A DNA stretch of 64,000 nucleotides from Paralithodes platypus. Taxonomy: Eukaryota; Arthropoda; Malacostraca; Decapoda; Lithodidae. The position numbers and the translations under genes were made by a program. Positions 41,425 through 53,058 of the stretch are shown piece by piece. How positions within the stretch are numbered: the first letter of the stretch is position 1; each line of letters begins with the position of its first letter. Under the pieces are notes generated by a model. The model did not search any database. It saw only the letters and a list, made by a program, of their open reading frames with translations, and was not told the DNA's origin. The DNA is taken from NCBI GenBank assembly GCA_032716605.1, contig CM064492.1, positions 50,661,975 through 50,725,974 on the forward strand. Direction: 5' to 3'.

Positions 41425-41660
41425 CTGTAGGAATTTTCTAGTTTGATCCCTAGATCTCCATCAAGCTTAAAAAAAACCCCCCCAAGACCCTACTTCAGGA
41501 GACATCAGTAAATTTGTCGATAACAACATTTCCCGGCTTCCTGATAAAATACAGGCTCGCTATCGATCGCCAGGAAGATAATCGACACCTGCAAGGCACA
41601 AAAGGTCTTATAATCGCCAAACTAATGAGGCTAAGCATGTGGGAGAAGGGGGTATAGGTA
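41425..41660. mobile_element. F2 palindromic MITE, ends degraded
   Basis: GATCCCTAGATCTCCATCAAGCTTAA, CAAGACCCTACTTCAGG, inverted core GGCTCGCTATCGATCGCC at 41562-41579, GCCAAACTAATGAGGCTAAGCATG. Confidence 0.75.
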
Positions 41661-41661
41661 A

Positions 41662-41778
41662 AGTGAGATAGTTCGAAGGCCTGTTCATTCCTGGGGAGCC
41701 CTTTTTAAACTGAATACAATTTTCTAAATGTAGCCACAATAAAGATTTAAAGGAGTGCGCCGATAATGAGGGGGTTAA
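41662..41778. mobile_element. F3 MITE, right half
   Basis: GTGAGATAGTTCGAAGGCCTGTTCATTCCTGG, AACTGAATACAATTTTCTAAATGTAGCC, then GTGCGCCGATAATGAGGGGGTTAA. Confidence 0.7.
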
Positions 41779-42145
41779 TGGGTTAGTGCTTGTTTTTTGG
41801 TATATTTATTTACTTATTAACTTATTTTTGGGTTTCCTCGCTAGACCTCCATCAAGCTTACAAAAACACCTCCTAGACCCCCTCTCAAGATAAAATAGTA
41901 CATTTTTATGTAGAAATATGTCCCGGTCGAAGGCCGATTCCTCCTATTATTACAGGCTCGCTATCGCACGCCAGGAAACAATCTACACCTAAATGGCACG
42001 GAAGGTCCTAATATTGACAAGGAAATGGGGCGAAACGTCTCAAAATCACCAAACTAATGGAACGAACGTCTTACAATAGCAAAATTTATGGAGCTAAACA
42101 TGAGGAAGAAGGGCTCCAGAAAAAAAACGATCATCTCCCCCTCAA
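41775..42145. mobile_element. F2 palindromic MITE, complete
   Basis: TTAATGGGTTAGTGCTTG to ATCTCCCCCTCAA. Contains CTCGCTAGACCTCCATCAAGCTTA, the CGGTCGAAGGCCG centre and inverted core GGCTCGCTATCGCACGCC near 41956. Confidence 0.82.
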
Positions 42146-42195
42146 TGATGCCGGCCTACCCTGATGCCAATATATTATACAAGCATGACTGACAG

Positions 42196-42335
42196 TTAAC
42201 CCTTTGTGTACCAGTGACGCTTTTTTTATTGGATTTCAGCTACATTTGGACGACTTTATGAAGCTTAGGAAAGGTATATATGGTAGCTAAATGGATTAAT
42301 ATTGAGATAGTCTGTACAGCCTATTTTAAATAGGC
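42196..42335. mobile_element. F3 MITE, left half, split by L3
   Basis: TTAACCCTTTGTGTACCAGTGACGC, TTCAGCTACATTTGGACGACTTTATGAAGCTTAGGAA. It stops near 42335, where L3 begins. The matching right half follows L3 at 43994. Confidence 0.78.
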
Positions 42336-42343
42336 AATGTTCT

Positions 42344-43993
42344 TCCACTGGCATTGCTATTCAATAAATCCTTGCAGTCTGAAACTATGCCTGATCAGTG
42401 GAAGCTAGCCAACGTAACACCGATATTCAAAAAAGGCAGCAAATCCTTACCCAGTAACTATCGTCCAATTAGCTTAACCTCAGCTGTATGTAAAATGCTA
42501 GAAACACTCTTAAGAGACAGACTCGTAAATCACTTAAAGATACTTAACATACTTAAAGATACTCAACACGGCTTTCGTAAAAAACGTTCCTGTTTAACAA
42601 ACCTCTTAGACTTCTTCCACGATATCCTCAACCTCTACGATGAGAGTAAAGCTGTAAATATTATATACCTTGATTTTCAAAAAGCGCTTTGACAAAATTC
42701 CCCACAAACGTTTACTTCTAAAACTAAAAGCGCATGGAATACAAGACGGTGTGTTGAAATGGATAGAAAATTGGCTCAGCGACAGAAAACAAAGGCAAGT
42801 CATAAATAGTAAGGCATCTAAATGGACCAATGTAAGTAGCGGGGTACCCCAGGGATCGGTACTAGGACCAATTCTCTTTCTAATTTACATCAACGACATA
42901 GATGAAGGTCTCACCTGTACAATCTCAAAATTTGATGATGATACAAAAATTGCAAATAGCGTACTTTCAAAAGAACAAGTTGACGATATGCAACACAATC
43001 TAGATAAGTTGTCATGTTGGGCCCAAATTTGGCAAATGAGTTTCAATGCGGATAAATGGGATAAATGTAAAGTACTACATATCGGATACCAAAATGAGAA
43101 AACAAACTATTCGATGAATGGCACTCCGCTTAAGAATGTAAACAGAGAAACCGATCTGGGAGTAACAATATCGAGTAACCTAAAACAGAGTCAACAATGT
43201 TCAGAAGTTGTTAAGAAGGCAAACAAAATAATTGGCTTTATAGGCAGGTCATTTGAGCATAAATCCAAAGACGTTATCCTAACCTTTTACAATTCCTTAG
43301 TCCGCCCTCTTCTGGAATATTGCGTTCAATCCTGGTGCCCTTATTACCAAAAAGATATAGACAAGCTAGAACGAGTTCAACGTAGAGTTACCAAAATGAT
43401 ACCTAGCCCAAAGAACAAACCATACTAGGAGCGTCTTAGAGAATTAAATCTATTTCCTTTAACCCAGCGCAGATTAAGAGGTGACTTAATTCAAGTGTTC
43501 AATATAATCAAAGGCATCGACAATATGAACTGTAGGAAGTACTTCACTATCGACCAATCTAATTACACGCGGGAAAACTGTTGCAAAATTATTGGTAAAT
43601 CTTTTTGCTCACACGAATCTAAGAATTTCTTCTTCAATCGAGTTGTCAACTTGTGGAATGAGCTACCCCGAGACGTTATAGACTGCAGCACCGTTAATTC
43701 ATTTAAACTTCGCCTAGACAAATATCTCGCATCAAACCCGTGACTGACTGCGTTTGTAAATGAATAACTTTATTTTATCCTCCCCTCAGTTACTAACCAA
43801 TCTGTCCCCTACTAACTTCCTAATCCTGCTACGGACTTTTAGTTCCAGGGCAGTAGTTCCATTTCCAATGTTCCCTTACCCACTATAAACCAGTGTTTGG
43901 ACACTTGATCCTTAGTGTTTTGGAGGACAAGCAGCCTAGAAGGGTCACTAGACCTTTTGTTGCTTGATTGCCTTTGTACTTCTTTTGTACTTC
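42344..43993 (+). mobile_element. LINE L3: CR1-like, 5' truncated
   Basis: Plus-strand relative of L1 and L2. RT and C-terminal region are preserved but mutated: a one-base insertion near 42683 interrupts motif A (frames 42354-42692 and 42670-43428), the catalytic box reads FDDDTKI, nine bases are duplicated at ~43057 (NADKWDKCK), and a stop falls at 43426-43428 in the KPYEERLREL block. The C-terminal portion reopens at 43495-43743. The 3' UTR ends in CTTTGTACTTCTTTTGTACTTC, the decamer tail. Truncated earlier than L1, within the linker before RT. Confidence 0.92.
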
Positions 43994-44057
43994 CTAAGCT
44001 GAATAAAATCGTCTAAATGTAGGCCAAAGGGTATGTCATCGGTAGTGAAGGTGTTAA
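43994..44057. mobile_element. F3 MITE, right half, beyond L3
   Basis: TAAGCTGAATAAAATCGTCTAAATGTAGG, then CATCGGTAGTGAAGGTGTTAA. It completes the copy begun at 42196. Confidence 0.72.
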
Positions 44058-44063
44058 TAGCGG

Positions 44064-44082
44064 TCTCTCTCTCTCTCTCTCC
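44064..44082. repeat. Short CT repeat
   Basis: (CT)n of about nine units. Confidence 0.9.
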
Positions 44083-44169
44083 GCTCCCTGTCGATCGAGG
44101 AACTGTAAGCTATAATTCAATTCTCCTGGGTTACCTCACTACACGGATCACGTTGGTAGAGAGGTAGAG

Positions 44170-45893
44170 TTACAAGAAGTTACAAGGAATATTTAGTATC
44201 TCCGAGCCCTTGCTGTCCATTCCGAGTAGATACGGGAAGAGGAAGGAGAGAGACTGTTTAGTGCACTACACTCATTGCAGTGTGAAAAATACTATCTACT
44301 CTCTTCTTGATCTGCTCTACTGAAGAACTATTTACAACATCGGAGTGAAGTTTGTTCTAGGTAGAACAGATCTTATATGTGAAAAAGCTTCCACAAATAC
44401 TAGTGCTGAACCTTGTCAATTCTAATTTCCAGCCATGGTTGTGTGTTGTATTTATATTGAGGCTAAACATTTTCCTATAATCCACATTGTCAAACCCATT
44501 AAGTATTTTCAAAACTTCAACTGAGTAGCCTGAAATGGGGCTTGCTTCGCCGATTTGCATCACCTTGCACTTGTCCGAGTTTCGAGGCATCTGCCATGTC
44601 TCCGACCATTCACCCAGTCTGTTGAGGTCCATCCTGAGCTGTTCAACCCCTTTGGGGTCTTTCACATTAATTCTAAGCTTTATGTCATCTGCAAACTTGG
44701 AGATCACACTCAAGAGACCAATATCGATGTCATTGACATATATGATAAACAGTAGTGGGCCAAAGACAGATCCCTGAGGAACTCCAGAAGTGACTGGAAT
44801 CCATTCAGAAGAAACACCATTGATTACCGCTCGTTGTCTACCTGTTAGCCAACTTTCTATCCAATTTGTGACCTCTGTATTGATACCTAGCACACTCACT
44901 TTTGACATTAGCCTGCAATGAGGCACTTTGTCAAAAGTTTTTTGAAAAGTTAAGTAAAGTATGTCTATGGCTCTACTTTTGTTGTACTCGCTCAGCATTT
45001 CATGGAAAAATTCTAGCAAATTGGTAAGACATGATCGGCGTAGCCTGAATCCATGTTGGAAATCTGTAATTAAATTGTGAATTTCTAGGTATTCAACTAT
45101 CATGTCTACTAGTATCCCTTCTAAGAGTTTTACTATGATAGAAGTCAAGGTAATTGGCCGATAATTCTTGGGACACTCGTGATCCCCTTTCTTAAAAATT
45201 GGGGTCACATTAGCCAGTTTTCAGTCTCCAGGGAGTTCTCCATTTTCTAGTGATTTATTGAAGATGTCTGCCAAGAAAGGTGCGATTTCATCTCGCACAT
45301 CTCTTACAACTCCGGGAAGAAAGCTATCTGTGCTGGATGATTCGAACCTAACTTGTCTATTATTTTTACTACTTCCTTTGGGGTACATCTAATTCTGCTA
45401 AGAACTTCACCCTCATGCACTAATCCTGGACTTGGCATGTCACTGGTATTTTCCCTTGTGAATACTTACGCAAACTAGTCATTTAGGGATTTAGCTATAT
45501 CAGTGCCAGAGGTGTGTAGTTAGCCTGTTGGATCCTTTAGAGGTTCAATGCTACTTTTGCATGACTTCCTGTTGTTCACATAGCTGAAGAACTCTTTAGG
45601 AATCTCTTTGCAGAGGGCTGCAACCCTGAGTTCTTCATTCCGCTTTGCTTCCTTTTATATGATATTTCACTCTTCTACACATATATTTTAAGGAATCTAA
45701 ATATCTTTGGTCTTGACTTCTTTTCGCCTTTCTGTATGCAACCTTTCTATTTCTAATTGCTGAACCTATGTCACTTGTGAACCATTATGGTTGGGTTGAG
45801 CCTGATTTGGTAAGTTTAGTAGGAACGAATGCAGCTTGTCGATCCATAAACTGCTCTTTGAATGAGCACCAAATCGCATATATAGACCAATAC
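44170..45893 (-). pseudogene. LINE L4: diverged CR1-like copy
   Basis: Minus strand. From the 5' side: linker with AFVPTKLTKSGSTQP and WFTSDI-GSAIRNRKVAYRKAK (45680-45890), then decayed frames including KEFFSYVNNRKSCK, then RT from LANVTPIFKKG through HGFRLRRSCLTNLLEF, motif A LTFQKTFDKVPH, SGVPQGSVFGP and FADDIKL (continuous frame 44357-45208). After SGYSVEV about 140 residues of the thumb region are missing, and the frame resumes at LKILNGFDNVDYRKMF, an in-frame deletion. The 3' UTR ends near 44170-44195 with two CTTGTAACTT-like units. It is a different subfamily from L1-L3, which it resembles at perhaps half the residues. Stops in the linker and the deletion make it inactive. Confidence 0.85.
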
Positions 45894-45912
45894 ACAAGCA
45901 CTACCCCCTTAA
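45894..45912. mobile_element. F2 end fragment
   Basis: ACAAGCACTACCCCCTTAA is exactly the complement of the left end of the F2 copy at 32911. It shares its TTAA with the F1 element that follows. Confidence 0.75.
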
Positions 45913-46291
45913 GGGGGGTGACCTGCTTTTGTTCTCTCATATTCTCTTTTTCTCTGGCTTGTATCCATTTGGCCCCATTCAGCCTATTGTTTTAAGACGT
46001 TTATTCCAACCCAGGTGTAAATTTTTTACTGGTGAGCGGTAGCGAGCCAGCATATTTTTTAAATGTTTTTGACAGGAGGCTAAATTTGTACATTTTTCGA
46101 TAGAAAAGTGCCTCCGGCAAAGCCGGATTTCTTCATATAATGCTGGCTCGCTTTCGCTCGCCAAGAAGAAATCGACACCTAGATGGGGATAAACGTCTTA
46201 AAATAGTTGGCTGAATGGGGCTGAATGGCTGCAAGCCAGAGAAAGAGAGAAAAGGAGAGACATTTAAAAAAAAACAGGTCACCCCCCTTAA
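45909..46291. mobile_element. F1 palindromic MITE, complete
   Basis: TTAAGGGGGGTGACCTGC to GGTCACCCCCCTTAA. Cores in both arms (about 46030-46050 GAGCGGTAGCGAGCC and 46143-46162 GGCTCGCTTTCGCTCGCC), GGCAAAGCCGGA centre. TTAA on both sides. Confidence 0.87.
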
Positions 46292-46409
46292 CAGCGAGAT
46301 ATCCTGTTTCCTGAGCTAGAGTTAAGATGGGACACACGAGTTTTAAAGCGTGGCAGGCCGTATTAATATTCAACAATGTACCCATCGTAACAGTCCCAGG
46401 GGAAGAGAG

Positions 46410-46781
46410 TTAAGGGGGGATGGGTCGTTTGTCTGATCCCCCTTCTTCCTCATGTTGAGCCCCATTAGTAGTCAGATTTTTATACCTTCGGCCCGTTAGT
46501 TTGTCGATTTTAAGACCTTTCGCCCCATTTCTTTGTCAATATTTCGACTTTTCGTGTTATTCAGGTGTCGATTTTTTCCTGGCAGGTGATAGCGAGCCTG
46601 TATTTTAAGAGGAATCGGCTTTCGGCCGGGAAATTTTTCTATCGAAATATGTACAAATTTATCTTGAAGGAAAGCTTTGGGCGAGTGTTATTTTAAGCAT
46701 GATGGAGGTCTAGGGAGGAAATTACAAAAATATTTAAGGATATACAAGTATAAACAAATAAATACGTCCATTCCTCTTTAA
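46410..46781. mobile_element. F2 palindromic MITE, complete
   Basis: TTAAGGGGGGATGGGTCG to CATTCCTCTTTAA. The core appears as GGCAGGTGATAGCGAGCC (mutated) at 46581. Centre CGGCTTTCGGCCG. Confidence 0.83.
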
Positions 46782-46879
46782 CATTCAACAATGTACCTGC
46801 GTATCAGTCCCGGGGGACGAGTCAAACTGGCGACGGGTGGGGGTGGGGTTACCTCCTCTCACACCCTAGGCAGTTTGGG

Positions 46880-47075
46880 CCACATTCCTAAACGGCCAAA
46901 TTCCTAAACGGCCACATTCTCACATTGCCTCATTCTCAAACGGTCAATTATTAAACGGCTATATTCTTACACGTCCACATTCTCAAACAGTCATTTCACA
47001 AACGGCCATATTCTCAAACGGCCATATTGCTAAATGGCCACATTCTCAAACGGCTCTTTTCTTAAACGTAAAACA
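46880..47075. repeat. CGGCCACATTCTCAAA minisatellite
   Basis: About eleven degenerate 16-18-bp units (AAACGGCCACATTCTCA, AAACGGCCATATTCTC). Two isolated GTTTAGGAGTGCGGCCG-like complements occur near 47640-47660. Confidence 0.9.
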
Positions 47076-47234
47076 ATAAACACGTTTTCTGTCATGTGGG
47101 TAGCCTTCACCAGTAACAGAAAACGTATACAAAAAAATAAAATTTTGTTTTCCTCTCAGGTGAGTACCTTTCACCGCGTAACAGAAAATGTAAAACAATA
47201 AAAACGTATTCTATCATGTCGGTATCCTTCGCCA

Positions 47235-47576
47235 TTAAGGGGGTAGTGCTTGTTTTTTGGGCTATAAATGTATTTATTAATATATTTTTGCGTTTCCTCG
47301 CTAGACCTCCATCAAGCTTAAAAAAACACCCCCAAGACCCACTTTCAAGATAAATTTGTACATTTGTCGGTAGTCTTTCTAAAATTACAGGCTCGCTTAC
47401 GCTCGCCAGGAACAAATCGACAGCTAAATGGCACGAAAGGTCTTATTCATAACAAAAAAGAGGCAAAAGGTCTCTAAATCGCCAAACTAACGGAACGAAC
47501 GTCTTAAAATCTCAAAACGTATATGCTAAACATGAGGAAGAAGAAGGTCCCGAAAAAGCGAGTAAGTCCTCCTTAA
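47235..47576. mobile_element. F2 palindromic MITE, complete
   Basis: TTAAGGGGGTAGTGCTTG to GTAAGTCCTCCTTAA. Inverted core GGCTCGCTTACGCTCGCC at 47390-47407. The central hairpin is shortened. Confidence 0.83.
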
Positions 47577-47861
47577 GCTAGCCTACAGTATATATATTGC
47601 GCCTATAGACTCCTTAGGATGGGGGGTCGTTTGGGTATTGTGGCCGTTTAGGAGTGCGGCCGTAGCTTCCTCTTGCACCTCCCGTTGAATATGCGAGTGG
47701 CAGACCCTAATATATGCCCAGACATTTTAGTACAAGTTAACGCGAGACAGCTGAATAAATATCAACTTAGGGCCATCTGTTTTGCTGCAGGCAGAGAGGA
47801 GATGTTAACATGTAGGAATAGGACAACCCTTCCCCAGCCTGGCAAATCGGGTACTCATTAG

Positions 47862-47945
47862 ACAGACAGACAGACAGACAGACAAAGAGAGAGAGAGAAA
47901 AAGAAAGAGAGAGCGAGAGAGAGAGATAAATAAGATTAGATTAGA
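47862..47945. repeat. GACA/GA microsatellite
   Basis: (GACA)n then (GA)n. Confidence 0.92.
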
Positions 47946-48179
47946 TTAAATAGATAGAGAGAGGATATAAATAGCTTATTAACCGCACCAAATTTACATT
48001 ACAATTATTCATATACACTGGGTTTGGTCCAACACCAATTACAAAGCTCAAATAAAATATAGAATAAGGCATCACAATAAATTTCATGTAATAACTAAAT
48101 TCACGAAAAATAACTTAAAATTAAATTACAGTTTTATGCATAATATTAAGAACACAAATAACAGCATAGAGACACAAAT

Positions 48180-48750
48180 ACATTCTCATAAATACATTCT
48201 CAAATACATTCTCATAAATTAATTTTCATAAATACATTCACACAAATACATTGGCATAAATACATTCTCATAAATACATTCTCATAAATACATTCTCAAA
48301 TATACATTCTCATAAATACATTCTCATAAATACATTCACACAAATACATTCTCATAAATACATTCTCAAATATACACTTCTCATATACTGCATACATGCT
48401 TATAAATACATTTTCATAAATATATTCTCATAAATACATTCTCAAAAATACATTCTCATAAATTCATTCTCATAAATACATGCTTCTAAATACATTCTCA
48501 TAAATACATTCTCATAAATATATTCTCATAAATACATGCTTATAAATACATTCTCATAAATACATTCTCATAAATACATGCTTATAAATACATTCTCATA
48601 AATACATTCTCATCAATGTATTCGCATAAATACATTCGCACAAATAAATTATCATAAATTCACTAATAAATACATTGTAATAAATACACTCATAAATACA
48701 GTACATTCTCATATATGCATTCTCATAAATACATTCGCACAAATACATTC
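48180..48750. repeat. 14-bp minisatellite (ATAAATACATTCTC)
   Basis: About 38 units with CATTCACACAAATA and CATGCTTATAAATA variants. AT-rich and non-coding. Confidence 0.95.
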
Positions 48751-48759
48751 ATTGGTATA

Positions 48760-49480
48760 ATTCGACGAGCGACAATGTATCCAAATGTTCGCATATTTAG
48801 TTGTTTATAGACTCCTGGATTTATGTTAACCCCTTGTAGTGAGGCAGTTAGGTAGAGAAATTGTGCATTTCGTGATATAAATAAAATATTTGGCACACGC
48901 ATTCAAATAGTCAATATAATCAAAATTAGATATTGGGCCATCATAGGTTTCCTCTACATTGGCTTTGGCAACCCCCTTTCAATTACTTTCCATAAGAGTT
49001 CTTAAGCACTGTTTATTGCCCCAAACTGTATACCATGGTAGAAATGTCAAACTAGTCTCAAATGACTCGTTTGGACATGGGTAACAACATAATTATATTC
49101 AGACAATGTTTGGCTAATGTTGACCGTTTAACTTGTATTGGTCCCTGTAGTTCAACAAATTAGTGGCAAATGGCAACATCACTTACCAATTTGTGGCATG
49201 ATGATAAACTACAGCAGACTGTACTAATCAAACGGTCAACATTAGCTAAACAATGTCTGAAAAAAAACGAGGTGTAAATTACTGTCAGACGATTTCGTTA
49301 AGTTAACAGAGGAATCTTCGCAATCAAGCGGCTGAATGTAAAATAAATACAAGCAAAGTATTTGGATAACTGTTGGGAGTTCCTCCGCCGTCCGAGGTTC
49401 TCCAATATATTGTATTTTTTTAAATAAATGAGAAGATAAAATTAATCATAATCAATCCGGCAGTTCAGGTATTTCGAAAG
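48760..49480. other. Unclassified DNA
   Basis: Contains an imperfect inverted repeat: CAGACAATGTTTGGCTAATGTTGACCGTTTAAC near 49103 and AAACGGTCAACATTAGCTAAACAATGTCTG near 49229, about 100 bp apart. This could be a small TIR element of roughly 160 bp centred on 49180. Nothing else recognised. Confidence 0.55.
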
Positions 49481-50439
49481 ACGAAAAGAGTGAATTATGT
49501 TAAAAAAGTAATCATACAACTGATGTATGGTACAACAAAGAGTGTCGGGTGAAAAGACAAGTTTATCATAGAGCAAAACATAGGTATAACAAAGTAAGGA
49601 ATGATGAGACTAAATTAGATATGGTAAACAAGAGTAAAACATATAAAGCGGTGATCAGGAAGGCTCAGAAAAGAAAAAGAAAAACATTAGTAAAGAAAAT
49701 CAGACGTGCTAAAACAAAAGACCCACAATTGTATTGGAAGCTATTACAAGGCAATAAGAAAGAAGATATCCTAGTATTAATGAGTGAATTATACAATAAT
49801 TTTAAACAGTTATCATCAACCAGTTTTGACAGTGACCGGGAACTGCCAGAACCAATCGCAGCAATGGTGGACACCAGTGAACTTATCAAGGATTGTAATG
49901 CTAAAGAGATAAGTGATTGCATTATGAAATTAAAACAACAAATCAGCGGGTATTGATTTAATAGTTAATGAATACATAAAGAGTACTAAAGATATCATGC
50001 TGCCCCTCTATGTTAAGTTTCTTAATAATATTCCGCATCGTGAATAAATGCCTCACGATTGGTTAATTGGAGTAATTATTCCTATTTATAAAAATACAGG
50101 ATAGGAAATATGCGAATAACTACAGAGGAATAACCTTGTTCAGTTGCCTGGGAAAAATATTTACTTCTGTAATAAATGATAGACTGTACATTTTGTGAAA
50201 ACAATTATGTAATTAGGAAATTGCAAGCGGGTTCTCGACAGGGTTACTCAACAATGGATCACATTTTTCTGCTGAAAGGTCTAATAGATTATACCGGTAT
50301 GTGTTTCAAGAAGAAAAGATTATATTGTTTATTTGTAGACTAGGAAAGCGTTTGATATGGTATGGAGAGATGCATTATGGTATAAAATGATCGAGCATGG
50401 AATATGTGGTAAAATCCTAAAGGTTATACAAAGTAAGTA

Positions 50440-51460
50440 CAATCGCGCTAAGAAGTCATGACTCGATTCCCAGTACCTTTTGTTCAGAAAGTGCTATCTG
50501 GCAACTATTGAGGCTCTACTATATTCATATATTACACACCGGGGAGAACTGTATTGAAGGAAAACAAAAACACGATATATAAGTATTGTTACAATATATT
50601 TATCTCATTATGTGAGAGAAAACCAAATAATACGAAAGTTGAGACTAACCCGAACGAAAGAATGTGAAACTTGTAGTATTTCGCTCACTAGATTCAGGAT
50701 TAAAATGTGGAGGAAGTCTCTTAATGTTTGTATTACTTTTTAAACCAACAATACTGGGAGAAAAGTATCTCATAAAATTAAAACCAACCGTTAAAAGTAA
50801 TATTCAACCCATAAGTGTCAATAAATCACGTAAATAAACATATAAAATATTGTTTTTTCCACATTTAATTCTCTATGTGGGACAACAGTCTGCCTGAAAA
50901 ACAAAGCGGTCTCCAGTATATTTTGGGATAAAGCTTAAACACTCGAGAACAGCTTGTAATTTGTATAGACAGACGATGAAATTTCACTTATAACATATTT
51001 AGTAGCCCATAGGGACACCCATATAGGAACGAAAGATGGAAAGGCATTGTAGTAAAGGACAAAGGTGGATATATGAGTGGAAGAGATACACTCTCCCTCA
51101 TATACTGGCAGTGACTGACTTGCACTGTTTTGCTGCTTTTGCAGGCCTCCAGGCGGCAGGCCCAGGGAGTGTAACATGCTAGATAGCGCCAGGAAATTAA
51201 ATACTTTCATTATTCTATAAAGATATTGTAAACAAACCTTACTTATATATATTCAAACTACAACATAAATACAATTTAGAGGGCATAAATAGGTTAATTT
51301 TGCCAGTAGGCCTATTATTGGGAATATCCGGAGACCTATAGTTATAAATTAGGAAATGACTGGGCTCTGACGGGCAGTGGAGAGTTGCCAGCGGTAGCCA
51401 GATTTGGGGACTTTTGTCCGAGCCTTAGAAAAATCGAGTCATGACTTCGTAGCGCGATTG
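50440..51460. mobile_element. TA-flanked DNA transposon nested in L8
   Basis: Terminal inverted repeats of 29 bp with one mismatch: CAATCGCGCTAAGAAGTCATG... at the left and its complement at the right, flanked by TA on both sides (50438-50439, 51461-51462). The LINE frame resumes across the junction. No transposase frame is visible in the 1021 bp, so it is non-autonomous. TA duplication suggests Tc1/mariner-type mobilisation (inference). Confidence 0.88.
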
Positions 51461-51477
51461 TACAATCGGGGGTATTA

Positions 51478-51607
51478 AGTGTTGTCATAGATTCCAGTGG
51501 TTTTCGCTCAACAAGTGTTATTGGTATCTTTATAGTTACTGGGAAAAGTGCTTATCCCTCAGAGTATTAGTCAGTGTCCGAAACTTTGTGAAATATCTGA
51601 CAACACT
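51478..51607. mobile_element. Small TA-flanked MITE nested in L8
   Basis: AGTGTTGTCA and its complement TGACAACACT form the ends, with TA on each side. Similarity between arms extends weakly inward to ~33 bp. Removing it brings LINE sequence on either side together. Confidence 0.65.
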
Positions 51608-53058
51608 TATGAACCTCGACTATACACATATATATAATCGTGTGTTGCGGTGAATGACTAGAAATCTGACTTTTTTTGTTAGCCTTAATGGTGTTAGACA
51701 GTGGGAAAATGTGTCGCCATTGTTGTTTTCATTTTTTTTTAATGATTTAGAAACTAGTATGTTGAACAATAACAGTAAACATTTGGATCTAGACGATGAA
51801 TATGTTAATAACATGTTAAGATTATTTGTATTTATGTACGGAGATGACACTATTATTCTGGCAAATAGTGTAGTTAATAATGATTATGAAATGTGCTATG
51901 GCTGACTTGCAGACATAATGTGAAAAGTGGCAATTGCAGATAAGTTGTACCAAGACTAATATTATAAATTTTGGAAATCGTAAATATATTCAAAACTAAA
52001 TTTATGTTATTTAACGAGTGTATTGTAATTGTAGATTCGTAAAAAGATCTAGGTATACATTTGATATATAATGCTAACATAAATAAATCACAACTAGACC
52101 TAATATAACAAGCATCAAGGGCCATGTACAGTTTAGTAAGCAAAGGCAGGAGACTCGACCTTCCCATAGATATACTAATGGAACTGTTCTCTTCCATGGT
52201 TATTCCTATTGCTACATACGGATGTGAGGTTTGGGGATATAATATAGGTAAAGATCTAGAGAAATTATATTTAAATTTTTTGAAAATGATCATAAACGTT
52301 AAATTAAGCACGTGTAATGCTGTCATATATGGGGACACGGGTTCATACCCTATCTATATCCTAATATACACACGAATGATTGGATTTTGGTATCGCATTA
52401 TCCAGGGTAAAACTAGTACATTAAGCCATATATGGTATAATTGCATGTATAAAATAAACTGTGAAGGTAGTTATGAATGGCCATGGTTGAAGCACATAAG
52501 AAATATTCTAAATACGTGTGGTTACAGTAATGTCTGGGAAACTCGAATCGTGATATCAACCCAGTTGGGCTAGAGAAGGAAATCAATAGACGTCTCAGAG
52601 ATCAGTGGATTAAAAAATGGTACAGCGAACTGATTAACAAATCTTCATGCTCTACTTATAAACTAAACAAAGGTATATACGAATATGAAATATATTTGTC
52701 GCTGAACAGGGAGTCTCGTTGTAATATAATAAGATTTAGAACAAACAATAATAGATTACCAATTGGCACAGGTCGATATAATAACACCCCAAGAGAAAAT
52801 AGAAAATGCACTATCTGTAATCTCAATGTCCTTGGTGATGAATATCATGCGGTGCTTGAATGTTCTAAGGAAGAAGTTGTTAGGTATAGAAATAAATATG
52901 TTCCAAGGTATTACATAATTAGACCAAACGTGCATAAATTCTGCAAACTAGTAAGAGACAAAAACAAAAAACATATTCTCATTGTATCGTTAAATGTTTT
53001 CGAAGGGTCAGTAAGGAATATAATTTATAGGGAATTTGACGTAGATCAAAATTAGTTT

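Larger units (their letters stand above)
49480..53058 (+). pseudogene. LINE L8: decayed non-LTR retrotransposon
   Basis: Plus strand, a lineage distinct from the CR1-like copies. Pieces in order: linker DVWYNKECRVKRQVYHRAKH (from ~49518) and a Lys-rich helix region (frame 49549-49956); RT entry with IPIYKN and NNYRGITLFSCLGKIFT-like sequence in shifting frames (50080-50170); a DNA transposon insertion at 50440-51460; a second small insertion at 51478-51607; GVRQWENVSPLLFSFFFNDLE and catalytic FMYGDDTIILAN (frame 51654-51905); a thumb region with IPIATYGCEVWGYNIGKDLE (52124-52573); and a C-terminal zinc-finger-like CTICNLNVLGDEYHAVLEC (52696-53055). Many stops and frameshifts. GVRQGE-type motif B and C-x2-C...H-x4-C tails suggest an I/RTE-X-like group, tentatively. 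Confidence 0.85.
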
